Source: an uncultured bacterium
GTDB lineage: Bacteria > Bacteroidota > Ignavibacteria > Kapaibacteriales > UBA4661
DNA: 32,303 nucleotides
Assembly (NCBI GenBank): GCA_937899715.1
Contig: CALCNX010000053.1
Location: 1-32,303 of the forward strand
Direction of reading: 5' to 3'
Positions within the stretch are counted from its first letter, which is position 1; each line of letters opens with the position of its first letter. Positions 21,313 to 30,925 of this stretch are shown here, piece after piece. Position numbers and translations under genes: made by a program. The notes beneath the pieces were generated by a model that was not told the DNA's origin, did no database searches, and saw only the letters and a list, made by a program, of their open reading frames with translations.

Positions 21313-22268
21313 GTAAGAATGCAACGACGGCAAGCAAGAAAATAGGCAATTTAGCAGACCAAATCAAAGCAAATTTAGCAGCATCAAGCGCACATTTATA
21401 CCCGACACAAAATGAGATAGACAGCGGCGAAACGCACAAACGCCGTGCAGCGATAAATGAAATTATCGGCGGTGAGGGCATTGCGCCTTCGGGCTTTTTG
21501 GAGGCGGTAAAGAGCGGCGAAAGACAGCCCGAAACCAAAACGCCAACAATCTCAATCGTGACTATTTTCGACAAAAAGAACGCGGCAGAATGGCTCGAGC
21601 AATACATGGAGAAATTGCCTGTTTTAGTAGGTCACAGTATTGGTGAAATTGAGGTTATTCTATGCGAAACAATACATGACGCGAAAGCACCTGAAAACGG
21701 GTTAATGCCGATTGAATCATGCGAGTTAATCGGTGGTATGAATTATAAGAAAACGCAGTACATTTACAACAGTGAATTTAATTACGCGGACGCAAGAAAC
21801 GCGGCAAAGTATTTCGCTGAGGGTGAATGGATTTTATCACTTGACACCGATGAGTATTTACTAAAAGACCAATTACCCGAACTCGTGGACATGGTTCACA
21901 ACGCACCACTATCAGCGGGCGGTATTTCGGTAACGGTGTTTTCGCATATTAGAGTTGACGATAAATATCAGAGAGATGCCCAAGCGTGCGTACGATTATT
22001 CAGGAATGACAGGCGTATTTTATGGCAATCTCAAATTCATGAAGTTGTGAGCTTTTCAATCCAACGGGCGGGGTACTTGATTTTGGATAGCACCATTACC
22101 ATTTTTCACCGTGGTTATGAGTGCAAGCAAGACGGAATAAGGGCAAAATTAGAGCGCAATAAAATTGGACTTATGAGGGAAATATTGACAACAAATGACC
22201 CTGCAATTAAGGCGCACGCAGACGATTATTTGAGTAGGACAATACTGCTTTTAGACAGTATCAAATAG
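21309..22268 (+). CDS. Family 2 glycosyltransferase in the tail module
   Basis: 319 residues. Residues 79-315 read as a GT-A family 2 glycosyltransferase: a PTISIVTIF nucleotide-binding strand, NYADARNAAKYFAEGEWILS leading to the metal-binding LDTDEYL (D179-x-D181), then RLFRNDRRILWQSQIHEVV and TIFHRGYE, typical of this family. The first 78 residues are an added, mostly helical segment. The sugar and acceptor are unknown. It is coupled by ATGA to the tail terminator candidate and followed by the tail tube gene, so a virion protein is a plausible acceptor, but host surface glycans are possible. Confidence 0.87.
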   Translation: MSKNATTASKKIGNLADQIKANLAASSAHLYPTQNEIDSGETHKRRAAINEIIGGEGIAPSGFLEAVKSGERQPETKTPTISIVTIFDKKNAAEWLEQYMEKLPVLVGHSIGEIEVILCETIHDAKAPENGLMPIESCELIGGMNYKKTQYIYNSEFNYADARNAAKYFAEGEWILSLDTDEYLLKDQLPELVDMVHNAPLSAGGISVTVFSHIRVDDKYQRDAQACVRLFRNDRRILWQSQIHEVVSFSIQRAGYLILDSTITIFHRGYECKQDGIRAKLERNKIGLMREILTTNDPAIKAHADDYLSRTILLLDSIK

Positions 22269-22305
22269 CAAATCAGATTTACAACATATATTTTAGAGGT
22301 ATAAA

Positions 22306-22869
22306 ATGGCAAGTCGTTCAACACGTACCGGCGGCGGTAATTACGTCGAATTTTTCGCCCTCACAAGCGCGGGCGGAAATGTGACTTTCGGGAGCTCGTT
22401 ATTGGCAATTGACCAAATCGTAAGCACTACGATTACAGGTCACGAACAAACAAAAGATTTGAAATTCGATTGGGCGCACGATAAGGATAATGCTACAATT
22501 CGCAGTTTCCTCACAAGCTACTTACCACCTCAAGGGGCTACGACCTCAACAAAATACGAGGATAGTTCGGTCAGTTCGGTGAATAGCGGAAATTATAATT
22601 TGCTTGTCGGTTGTTTGGCGTATGGTGGTGTCGATGCAGATAGCAAACGTCTTATCAAAGCGGCGGTTATTCAACTCACGGGCGGTGATGAGAAATGGGA
22701 AGCGGACAAACCGACCATGATAAAATTCGGTGGTGCGGCGGTGCAATACGAATTCCCCGTTGTCATTCCGGCAAACAAATTCTCAACATCTCACTTACTT
22801 GCCGGGACATTGACCACCCTCACAGCGGGCGGATACGGTGCAACTTTAACATCGACAAAACAAGCATAA
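22306..22869 (+). CDS. Major tail tube protein
   Basis: 187 residues, beta-rich, Ser/Thr/Gly-rich, directly before the tail chaperone pair and tape measure. Segments such as LLAIDQIVSTTITGHEQTKD and VVIPANKFSTSHLLAGTLTT fit a siphovirus tail tube subunit. The gene is preceded by TTTTAGAGGT and separated from the glycosyltransferase by 37 bases. Confidence 0.75.
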   Translation: MASRSTRTGGGNYVEFFALTSAGGNVTFGSSLLAIDQIVSTTITGHEQTKDLKFDWAHDKDNATIRSFLTSYLPPQGATTSTKYEDSSVSSVNSGNYNLLVGCLAYGGVDADSKRLIKAAVIQLTGGDEKWEADKPTMIKFGGAAVQYEFPVVIPANKFSTSHLLAGTLTTLTAGGYGATLTSTKQA

Positions 22870-22884
22870 TCATAAGGGAGAAAT

Positions 22885-23382
22885 GTGAAATCAGAGCAAA
22901 ATGGATTTGAATTTACACGATTAGATGGTACTACATTCACCGCGCGCTATGCTCCATTTACAGGCGCGCGGATGGATGCAATGGTTAAGGTTTTGAAGAA
23001 CTATACGGATTTATCTTTTCGTGTTGACCAACTTCTTGACACATTGACAATTTCGCCGGAATTGCTTGATAGTGATGAAAGCTTGAAAAAAGCAAAACCG
23101 CTATTAAGCGAATACCTAACCGAGGGAGCGGACAAAGAGAAAATTCGGGGGAACTTAATTAAGCTCTTTGGCGGATCATTATCCGATGAAGAAATCAGTA
23201 TGAACATGCTATGCCACAGAAAATTCATTCAAATTATGATACTCGAAACAGTGCTAAGTGAGGATGATTTGGCGTTGGTCAAGTCCGATGTAACGGGTGA
23301 ATTTTGGGGAAATCAACTCTATTCAGATGTAAAGAGCGCAGGCGAATCGTTTCGGCAAAACGTACTTAAACTTACAAAATGA
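22885..23382 (+). CDS. Tail assembly chaperone, short form (gpG-like)
   Basis: 165 residues from a GTG start with AAGGGAGAA upstream, located between tail tube and tape measure, the conserved place for chaperones that coat the tape measure. Helical and acidic. It ends at TGA 23380-23382, while the +1 frame is open from 23333 to 23662 without a start codon, so a fraction of ribosomes probably shift to make a longer gpGT-like product. Confidence 0.75.
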   Translation: MKSEQNGFEFTRLDGTTFTARYAPFTGARMDAMVKVLKNYTDLSFRVDQLLDTLTISPELLDSDESLKKAKPLLSEYLTEGADKEKIRGNLIKLFGGSLSDEEISMNMLCHRKFIQIMILETVLSEDDLALVKSDVTGEFWGNQLYSDVKSAGESFRQNVLKLTK

Positions 23383-23662
23383 GATTGCTGATATTCTCGA
23401 TTGGGAATGTTATTGGACACCAAAACAGATAGAAGAAAAAGAGAAGCACAAAGACGACGTTCCTGTTTTCCACTACCTACGAAACCCAAATATCGAGGCG
23501 AAAATGGATAGAGCTTACGGCATGAGTACGCAAGTTTTTTGCCAAAATTTGGCGGGAAATTCAATCTCAAATTACCGCGAATTATACCACGATTGGGCTA
23601 TAATTGACGTGTATTTATTCCATGCAAGAATGATGGCAATGGAGGCAATTAAAAAAGAATAG
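23381..23662 (+). CDS. Tail assembly chaperone, frameshift extension (gpT-like)
   Basis: 93 residues in the +1 (or -2) frame relative to the short chaperone: EIADILDWECYWTPKQIEEK, then YHDWAIIDVYLFHARMMAME to the end. There is no ATG, GTG or TTG near its beginning, so it must be reached by frameshifting in the 23333-23382 overlap, giving a fusion of about 258 residues. One simple route skips the T of the TGA after AAA and continues with GAG. Lambda uses -1 at the same place; +1 or -2 is known in other phages. Its stop codon opens the terminator stem. Confidence 0.7.
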   Translation, partial: EIADILDWECYWTPKQIEEKEKHKDDVPVFHYLRNPNIEAKMDRAYGMSTQVFCQNLAGNSISNYRELYHDWAIIDVYLFHARMMAMEAIKKE

Positions 23663-23684
23663 CTCGGCAACGGGCTATTTTTTT
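23660..23684 (+). terminator. Intrinsic terminator after tail chaperone
   Basis: TAGCTCG (23660-23666), a GCAA tetraloop, CGGGCTA (23671-23677) and seven T (23678-23684). The stem has seven pairs with one T-G wobble and a GNRA loop. The TAG stop codon forms the first three stem bases. Confidence 0.92.
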
Positions 23685-23696
23685 AGCAGGGCAACC

Positions 23697-23910
23697 ACTG
23701 AAAATATATTCACTCTCGGAAATTTGAAATGTTAAATTTTCAAAAATTGAAAAAATTGGCACGGGGTTAAGTCCTTATTTATCGTAGAGTATGCTTGTAT
23801 GGTAAAAGTGTTTTTATCGCGCTATGGGGCTGGAAACGCTGTTAAATGCGATTCGGGTAAAATTCGGCGTATCGGGTATTTTATCTCTAACTACTGAAAT
23901 TGTTTTCAGC
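23697..23910 (+). promoter_or_regulatory. 214-bp conserved regulatory element, copy B
   Basis: Second copy of the element at 7420-7633, same length and offsets: dyad ACTGAA-N6-TTCACT (23697-23714), TTGGCACG (23756), TTAAGTC (23767), ATCGTAGAGTATG (23781), CTGTTAAAT (23839) and closing dyad ACTGAA-N6-TTCAGC (23893-23910), one base before the tape measure ATG at 23912. A weaker promoter match lies at the equivalent place: TTCG at 23852 and TATTTTAT at 23877, spaced by 21. It begins just after a strong terminator, so it probably restarts transcription for the tape measure cluster. No gene fits in 23685-23911. Confidence 0.75.
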
Positions 23911-23911
23911 T

Positions 23912-26900
23912 ATGGAACTAAGTGTAAAAATAAACGCGGCAATAGATGGGTTTGTTTCGGCAATGAAGCAGGCGAATAATGAGATGCAAAAACTCGTTAG
24001 TTCGACAGGAAAACCCGTTGCCGTAAATGCTGATACTACGCAAGCGGTCGCGGGCATAAAGAACGTAGGCGAAGAGGTAAATAAATTCGCGGGGCTTTAC
24101 ATTGATAAGATGGGTAAAGTTCGCGATGAAACAGGTCGGTTTGCGGCGGGTTTTTCAGCGGTTGGCGGTGTGATAAAAGAAACAGGCGCGGCAGCAGATA
24201 CGACATTTGGTAATCTGAAAAAATCATTCCAAGAAGGGCGCGAACAAGCAAATTCGGGCGGTGGTATATTCGGTGGTATAGCAGGGCAACTCGGGCAGCT
24301 TGCTACTCCGATGGGTGCGGCAACAGCGGGTATTGGATTGCTAACGGCGGGGCTTGCAGCTTCATTTACGCTTGGTCAAGAATTTGAAACGAACCTAAAA
24401 TCAGTATCGGCGGTAACGGGCGTGACAGGCGCGGCGTTGGAAGATATTGGAAATAGAGCGCAAAATTTGGCGGGTAAATTTGGCGGTTCTGCAAGTGACC
24501 AATTAGGGGTTTTTCAGACGGCGTTATCGAAGATTGGACCGCAACTCGCACAAGACGGCGAATCATTAAACACGTTTGCGGATAATGTAAACACCCTCTC
24601 GAAAACCGACAGCGCATTAGGCGCGGCGGGTGCAGTCGATGCACTTTCGGGTGCTATGTTACAATTCGGTGTGAATGTGAATGACACGAAAGAAGTAGCA
24701 CGGGAAAGCTCTCGATTTATCCAAGTTTTGGCAGCAAGTGCGGGTGTAGGTTCTGCGAGCGTTTCTGATGTGGCGGCTTCGATTGCAAACGTCGGTGGTA
24801 CTGCTAAAAATGCGAATATCTCATTTGAGGAATTAAATGCGGCATTGCAGGTACAAGCGTCAAAGTCCATTGTAGGTTCGGCGGCGGGTACAGGATTAAC
24901 GGCGGTAATCAACAAATTGCAAGCGGCAAGCGGTCCGGCTGCAGACCAACTGAAAACGATGGGAACATCGTCTGAAAAACTCGGTAAAATCCTGACTACG
25001 CAAGGTATCGGTGCAGCAATGACAGAGCTACGTGGTGCTATGGAAAAATTAGGTAGCACGTCCGAGAAAAACGCGTTCCTTGTTTCGATGTTCGGTGAAA
25101 CTGGATTGAATACAGCGGCGGCATTGCTTGGTGGCGGTGATATGTTAAAAGAGTTCACCAAGGGCGTAACAGGCACGCAAGCGGCAACGGAGCAAGCGGC
25201 GGTGAATATGGACACGCTCGCACAGAAAATGAGCCGTGCAAAATCAGCACTCGAAAATGTATTCATAAATATATACCGATTCATCGAGCCGATACTGGTA
25301 AATATCATTGACGCGATTAGCACGGCTTTCGATTCTATTTATAACATCATTGCACCCGTTTTTGTTGGAATAGGCAATTTGCTAAAAGCGGGATTGGATG
25401 CCGTTTTGCCTGTATTCGAAGGGCTAAAAAACGCGGTAATAAATACGTTTAATTCGTTTGGCGGTTTGCAGGGGATTTTGAACGGCGTAAGTCAGGCGTT
25501 GCAAGTTGTGGCGGCTGTGGGTGCGGGCGTAGCTGCTTACTTTATTGTCATGAATGCGTCGGTAATTGCGAATACAGTGGCGACTACGGCGAACACGGTG
25601 GCGAATAACGCGGCGGCGGTTGCTACGAGAGCGATAACAGCTGTAAAAGCAATTTGGACTACGGTAACGTCAGGTTCGACATACGCCACAATCGCAAGCA
25701 CAGTAGCGACAAGCGCGGCTACGGCGGCTACATGGTTGTTTAATGCTGCCCAGGTTGCTCTTAATGCGGTTATGGCAATTAGTCCGCTTGGTTGGCTTGC
25801 AATCGGCGTGGCGGCTCTCGTTGCGGGCATTGTTTACGCTTACAATCATTTCGAAAGTTTCCGCAATGTTATAAATAACGTTTGGGAAAAAATCAAGTCT
25901 TTCGGGCTTGCCGTCCTTAATATCGTATCGTACATGAATCCGTTTACAGCGGCTTTCCGTTTGGCTTACGATAAGATAAAACCGTTTAAAGATTTTATTG
26001 ATGGACTGGTAAACACCATTAAAAACGTTGGTAGTGCAATCGGTGATTTTTTCAGCTCGATTGGCAGTGCGGTTGGTGATGCCTTTTCGGGCGGTGTGAA
26101 TGATGGACTCGATAAGATAGACAGCAAGGGCGCGGCGGGCAAGCTCGAAAAGGATATGAAGGGCGCAATCGCAGAGGTCAAACTTGCACTCAATACACTG
26201 ACGTTAGGCAAGATTTTCGACGATGCAAAGTCGGGCGCGGATAGTGCAAAAACCGCCGCCATAAATCAGGCGAGCGGGGTGCAATTTGCTTTTGAGAAAT
26301 TAGCCAAGGCGCAAAAGGGCAATGAAAAAGAACGGCTCGATGCACTTGAGGCATTCAAAACGGCAAGCGGCGCAACTTCGATTGAAACCTACGAACAAGC
26401 CAAAAAAATAGCGGACAAGGCGCGGGCTGATTTGGCTAAAACGCAGAAAGAAAATCTCGACAAATCGCGGGAATTGAAGAAAATTGAATCGGCGAATAGC
26501 ATAGAAGACGGCGAAAAAGAGAATCAAAAACGAATTACTAATGATGCAAAAGCGGCAAAATTACGGTTAGATGCAGAGAAGTTTAATGCCGAAAAAACAG
26601 CAAAAAGCAGACTTGCGACGGAGGAAGAATTACAACTTCAAACGCTGGAAATTCAGAAAAAGACAGATGCCGCGAATTTCGATGTAAAGATTAAAGAAGC
26701 AAAAAGACAAGCGGCGGCGGTTGCGGAAACGGCAACGGCGCAAGAAAAACGCACGTCAAAATTAAACATTGAACAACTCGAATTTGACAAGTTAAAATCA
26801 GCATACGACACCGAGCAAAAGATAAACGAAATCAAAGGTAAGGCGGCTTTAAAAGCGTTTGACGATGCTCAAAAAAGACAGGCGGACTTTGCGAAAACTG

Positions 26901-28633
26901 AAATTGAATCAGCTAAAACGAACGCTGAGAAGATCGCACTTATTGAAGGTGGCGGGCTAAAAACCGTTATCGCTCAAAATGAGGCAAAAAGGCGTTTGAT
27001 TGACCTCCAAAATGAGTATGAAATCGAGCAGACTATCGAGAAAAACGCGGCGGTAATTAAGGCAAATGAGATATTAAAGAAAGCAATTTCGAGCGGCGAC
27101 ACGGCGAAAATCGACACAGCGAGTGCGGCGGTTTTAACTGCTATAAATCAGGCAGAAAGAACGGACGCGGCGGTTTTAGCGGTAAAGCAGAAAAACGCTA
27201 TTGAGCTTCAAAAAGTCGATAAAGAGAATGCCGCCCGTTTGGCAGATTTTCGCATTTCCTTAATTGAAGACGATGCAGACCGCGAGCGCGCAGAACGTGA
27301 GGCGGCAATCCAAAAAACCTTTGCCGCTGAATTATTAGCAGCAGCCGGTAACGAACGCCTTATCTTGGACGCGCACAGAAAAGCGAATGCGGCGCGGTAT
27401 GACAGCGATGAGGAATATAACCGCAAAACTACCGACCTTGCGACGCGGACGGCGAACACGCTGCAAAATCTTGGAATGGGGATTGCGGACGGTATTGCTG
27501 AAATGTACGGCAATACGTTCAATGACCTGTCAAAAGCGTTTGATGACTACGCGGCGGGTGTTCAAAAGAAGCTCGAAGGGACAAGCGCGGAGGACACCAA
27601 GAAACTCGAAGACGAAACAAAAACACTCCGTTCGCAACTTGCCAAAAGGGAAATTTCCTATCAGGATTTTCAGGAAAAAATTGCAGCTATTCGTGAAAAA
27701 GGTGAGGGCGGTGGTGCGGCAAGTGCAACGGAAAGGGCGAATCTGGCGATTGGGAAATCGTTCGGCGTTATGGCTAAAAACGCAACGGCGGGCGTGGAAG
27801 CGTCACTCGAGGAAATGAAAAAGCTCTCCAAAGGGACGGCGCAAGCGATTAAAGAAAAAGGATTATCAGACAAGAACGTTGCCAAAGACTTCGAACGATT
27901 CGGCAAAGACATTGTATCCGTCGGTGAGGGTACGGCTGAGAGTGTTATCGGCATTTTCGGGCAAATGGCGGCGGCGGGAACATTGACATTAAAGTCAGCA
28001 GCGAACGCGGCTTTGGGAATAACCATAGACACTATTTCCAAGATTGTCATGGCTCAAGCTCCTGCAATCTTGGCAATTTTTACGGGCACGATACCGCCGC
28101 CTTTCGGCTTCATTGCAGGGCTCGCAGCAATCGGAGCGGTACAGTTGCTACTTGCCACGGCTAAGGGCGCAATCGGTGCAGACCAAGGTGTGGTAGGCAT
28201 TGACGGCAGCTATTCCACACCGCGCAGTTCACGCGATACTATACCGATTTGGGTACGTGATGGAGAATCAATTATCAATCCTGAAGCGACCGCGCAAAAT
28301 CGGGCGTTGCTGAAATTCATAAATTCCACGAACCGTCCGGCAAGTGAATTTTTCAGTAACTCCGTGGTGACGGCAAACGGTAATTTGCAATTAGCACATA
28401 GCAACCAAATTAGGACGGCGCAACTTGTGACGGCGGGAAATAGTCCGAACTCGCAGGACTTTGGAGCTATGCAAAATTCGTTGGCAAATATCGAACGTAG
28501 TTTGGCGAACGCGAAAATCTTGGAAACGCGTAGTAAGCACACGTCCGCCGTGCAGCTCACAGTTACCGAAAATAGAGCGTATAAAATACAGCAAGAAAAA
28601 GCAGCTTTAAAACTCGAAAGGGCACGAAGATAA
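23912..28633 (+). CDS. Tape measure protein
   Basis: 1573 residues from the ATG at 23912; a TTG at 23900 lies within the right dyad of element B and is less likely. Residues roughly 120-440 form the phage tape measure (TP901-type) domain (EFETNLKSVSAVTGVTGAAL, LVSMFGETGLNTAAALLG). Hydrophobic stretches lie near 525-590, 618-646 and 1380-1425. A long Lys/Glu/Ala coiled coil covers about 780-1130. It sets tail length and leaves the tail first during DNA entry; about 1.5 angstrom per residue predicts roughly 235 nm. Confidence 0.95.
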   Translation: MELSVKINAAIDGFVSAMKQANNEMQKLVSSTGKPVAVNADTTQAVAGIKNVGEEVNKFAGLYIDKMGKVRDETGRFAAGFSAVGGVIKETGAAADTTFGNLKKSFQEGREQANSGGGIFGGIAGQLGQLATPMGAATAGIGLLTAGLAASFTLGQEFETNLKSVSAVTGVTGAALEDIGNRAQNLAGKFGGSASDQLGVFQTALSKIGPQLAQDGESLNTFADNVNTLSKTDSALGAAGAVDALSGAMLQFGVNVNDTKEVARESSRFIQVLAASAGVGSASVSDVAASIANVGGTAKNANISFEELNAALQVQASKSIVGSAAGTGLTAVINKLQAASGPAADQLKTMGTSSEKLGKILTTQGIGAAMTELRGAMEKLGSTSEKNAFLVSMFGETGLNTAAALLGGGDMLKEFTKGVTGTQAATEQAAVNMDTLAQKMSRAKSALENVFINIYRFIEPILVNIIDAISTAFDSIYNIIAPVFVGIGNLLKAGLDAVLPVFEGLKNAVINTFNSFGGLQGILNGVSQALQVVAAVGAGVAAYFIVMNASVIANTVATTANTVANNAAAVATRAITAVKAIWTTVTSGSTYATIASTVATSAATAATWLFNAAQVALNAVMAISPLGWLAIGVAALVAGIVYAYNHFESFRNVINNVWEKIKSFGLAVLNIVSYMNPFTAAFRLAYDKIKPFKDFIDGLVNTIKNVGSAIGDFFSSIGSAVGDAFSGGVNDGLDKIDSKGAAGKLEKDMKGAIAEVKLALNTLTLGKIFDDAKSGADSAKTAAINQASGVQFAFEKLAKAQKGNEKERLDALEAFKTASGATSIETYEQAKKIADKARADLAKTQKENLDKSRELKKIESANSIEDGEKENQKRITNDAKAAKLRLDAEKFNAEKTAKSRLATEEELQLQTLEIQKKTDAANFDVKIKEAKRQAAAVAETATAQEKRTSKLNIEQLEFDKLKSAYDTEQKINEIKGKAALKAFDDAQKRQADFAKTEIESAKTNAEKIALIEGGGLKTVIAQNEAKRRLIDLQNEYEIEQTIEKNAAVIKANEILKKAISSGDTAKIDTASAAVLTAINQAERTDAAVLAVKQKNAIELQKVDKENAARLADFRISLIEDDADRERAEREAAIQKTFAAELLAAAGNERLILDAHRKANAARYDSDEEYNRKTTDLATRTANTLQNLGMGIADGIAEMYGNTFNDLSKAFDDYAAGVQKKLEGTSAEDTKKLEDETKTLRSQLAKREISYQDFQEKIAAIREKGEGGGAASATERANLAIGKSFGVMAKNATAGVEASLEEMKKLSKGTAQAIKEKGLSDKNVAKDFERFGKDIVSVGEGTAESVIGIFGQMAAAGTLTLKSAANAALGITIDTISKIVMAQAPAILAIFTGTIPPPFGFIAGLAAIGAVQLLLATAKGAIGADQGVVGIDGSYSTPRSSRDTIPIWVRDGESIINPEATAQNRALLKFINSTNRPASEFFSNSVVTANGNLQLAHSNQIRTAQLVTAGNSPNSQDFGAMQNSLANIERSLANAKILETRSKHTSAVQLTVTENRAYKIQQEKAALKLERARR

Positions 28634-29118
28634 TGGCAGATACAGTAACACTACATATTGCAAGCGTGGACACAAATACACCGCCTTACGTGCAAGTTCC
28701 GGTTTCGACTATTTCCGGCTTTGCAGGATACACGTCGGCAACGTTTCGCGTCCTTGGTGCGTTTCAGAAAGTAGAGTCCGAGGGTGAGGAGATACAGTAT
28801 ATTGATGGGCAAATTAAAGGTTCTATCTATTTACGCGAATCATTCGACATTCAACTTGTTCCATTTTCCTATAAAGTTTCGCTATGGGATTTAAGTTCGT
28901 GGCGGGCGTTGTTACCGTATTTGGTCAAGGCAAAACGCTATCAACACACTTGGCTCGAACTGACTGCAATCGGTGACTTCTTAGGCGTATCAAGTCCCTA
29001 CCACACCGCCGCAAATGCTATTCCCGTGCAGCTCACGGATATTAGTTTTGAGGATGCGGACGGTTATAAAAATGTGACGTTATCTTTCAAAAATACGTGG
29101 TACGTACCACTGGCATAA
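28633..29118 (+). CDS. Distal-tail-like protein
   Basis: 161 residues, start overlapping the tape measure stop (TAATG). Beta-rich: VQVPVSTISGFAGYTSATFR, a DGQIKGSIYL strand pair, and YKNVTLSFKNTWYVPLA at the end. First gene after the tape measure, where distal tail proteins are encoded. Likely a tail-tip ring component; family not certain. Confidence 0.6.
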   Translation: MADTVTLHIASVDTNTPPYVQVPVSTISGFAGYTSATFRVLGAFQKVESEGEEIQYIDGQIKGSIYLRESFDIQLVPFSYKVSLWDLSSWRALLPYLVKAKRYQHTWLELTAIGDFLGVSSPYHTAANAIPVQLTDISFEDADGYKNVTLSFKNTWYVPLA

Positions 29119-29119
29119 T

Positions 29120-30925
29120 ATGGCAATAGATAGAACAAAAGCGTACTATAAAGAATGGGTAAATGACGTTGGTTGGAATATGCGATTTGAAGTAATTCCG
29201 GCGGGCGAATCAGTCGATGCCGGCGCGAATATTGACGCGGTTTCTTACGTTGCAATGCCGCGTGGCATGGTGACGGTGAAGAATCAAAAGGCAAGTTTTG
29301 ATAAAATACCGTTCGGGGTTCGGGATGCAACTTCAATATCAGTTGAATTTGACTTTACCGACCTTCCCGCGAATCTGAAAGAGATGCTGAAAAAGCCGTT
29401 TTACGACCACACATCGGAGGGTATTTCATGCGTTACTACCAATATCTTTGTCCTAAAATCCGACCGTGGCACAAACGGAGCAAGTGAATTTATCGAATTT
29501 TGCGGCGGTCAAAAAGCGACGTTGGCGAATCAATTTACACTGAAAAAGAATCCTGAAACAGGTGCGTTTGAAACGCATAAATGCACGGTTGAAGCGATTG
29601 ATGTTATGAAGTTGGTTTTGGAGCAGACGAGTACGCAAAGTTGGGCAGATTATATACTTGCAAATCCGACGGACACATTCTTAAAACCTACTATTTTCGC
29701 GGAAAGATTATGCGATTGGGTTTTGAACGTTGCGCCGTTTAACGTAAAATATGACTACTCGGCTTCTTCAAATCGTTTCATGGGAATGAGTTCGGCGGTA
29801 ACGGCTTATTTGTACGTCGGCGCTTATTTGTTCACCCATGGACTTATGGGTGCGATAACTCCGATACTTGCAGCGTGGACACGGAATAATATAACCGAAT
29901 ACGTGGCAAATATTGACGGCACTCCGTTTGAACAAATCACGTATTATAAGCAGGGTACGACCGTAGCACATACCAAAGGTAGTGCCCTAACGTCGGGGAA
30001 TGTGCTTGTAGTTGGCAAGGTATCGGACGTGGGTACTTTTACGGGTATGTTATATCCTGACAAGGGCGGTGAATCATATTTAGAATTTCCCTATTTGTGG
30101 GATTTATTAAAAAATCTTTGCGAAGGGCAATGCTGTAAATTAACCTATAAGCCGCTTATGATACCGGACGGTTTGGCAGTCGATAGGTTGTCGTATTCGC
30201 TCAGTTACGATAAGATTTTTCACAATCCTTCAAACACGGCAATTGACCTTTCGGATAGATTTGCAGACGCACACACCGGAGATTTGAATTTCACACCGTG
30301 CAGCGGTGTTTACACGTCAGCAACCGCCGAATTATCAAATCAGCGCGAACCTGACATTTCCAATTTTGAAGCGCAAATTACAGGGACGCAATCCGATGAA
30401 CGGATAAATGCGAAATTGATACACCACAACCTACCAACATCGAACATAGAAGCAAATCAGCAAATAAGAGAGCCGCGTTTGCACTTGAGAAAATTGTACT
30501 ATTGGGATTCGGGCGGGTATGTTACAAAAGTCCACGAATCAGTCACCATAAGCGACAACATAGATTCAACTCTCTACGATAATGTTCTCGCACTTCCCGC
30601 ACTCGCGGCAACGTCGGGCAATTACGAATCAGAGGCGCGGGTGCAGGAATGTACAGATTGGGCAATCGCAACGCCCTTGCAAAATGGCTTACCTTATGCC
30701 GTCGCAAACTTCTATCTATCACGTTTTTCCGATGCTACTCAAAATGAAATTCCCGTAACGATGTTTATGATAAATGAAGAAACAATGCCGGAAAATTGCG
30801 GTGATATTGCCACTATTCCCGCGATTGACGGATTCGATAGCAGCACGTCCGCGGTAATGTTGGAGATGGATTGTAATTGGCAAAAAGGTACGGTCGATAT
30901 TACATTTTTTACAAGGGGTGTGTAA
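29120..30925 (+). CDS. Large minor tail / tail-tip (baseplate hub) protein
   Basis: 601 residues, one base after the previous stop. Mixed alpha/beta with several beta-rich domains. Position after the tape measure and distal-tail-like gene fits a tail-associated hub protein (Tal/gp27-like), but no lysozyme or peptidase motif is seen. It overlaps the next start by one base. Confidence 0.65.
   Translation: MAIDRTKAYYKEWVNDVGWNMRFEVIPAGESVDAGANIDAVSYVAMPRGMVTVKNQKASFDKIPFGVRDATSISVEFDFTDLPANLKEMLKKPFYDHTSEGISCVTTNIFVLKSDRGTNGASEFIEFCGGQKATLANQFTLKKNPETGAFETHKCTVEAIDVMKLVLEQTSTQSWADYILANPTDTFLKPTIFAERLCDWVLNVAPFNVKYDYSASSNRFMGMSSAVTAYLYVGAYLFTHGLMGAITPILAAWTRNNITEYVANIDGTPFEQITYYKQGTTVAHTKGSALTSGNVLVVGKVSDVGTFTGMLYPDKGGESYLEFPYLWDLLKNLCEGQCCKLTYKPLMIPDGLAVDRLSYSLSYDKIFHNPSNTAIDLSDRFADAHTGDLNFTPCSGVYTSATAELSNQREPDISNFEAQITGTQSDERINAKLIHHNLPTSNIEANQQIREPRLHLRKLYYWDSGGYVTKVHESVTISDNIDSTLYDNVLALPALAATSGNYESEARVQECTDWAIATPLQNGLPYAVANFYLSRFSDATQNEIPVTMFMINEETMPENCGDIATIPAIDGFDSSTSAVMLEMDCNWQKGTVDITFFTRGV

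Noticed and set aside
22289..22296. TATTTTAG before the tail tube gene as a promoter -7 box
   Set aside because: No TTTG or TTG lies 19-21 bases upstream, unlike the four accepted promoters.
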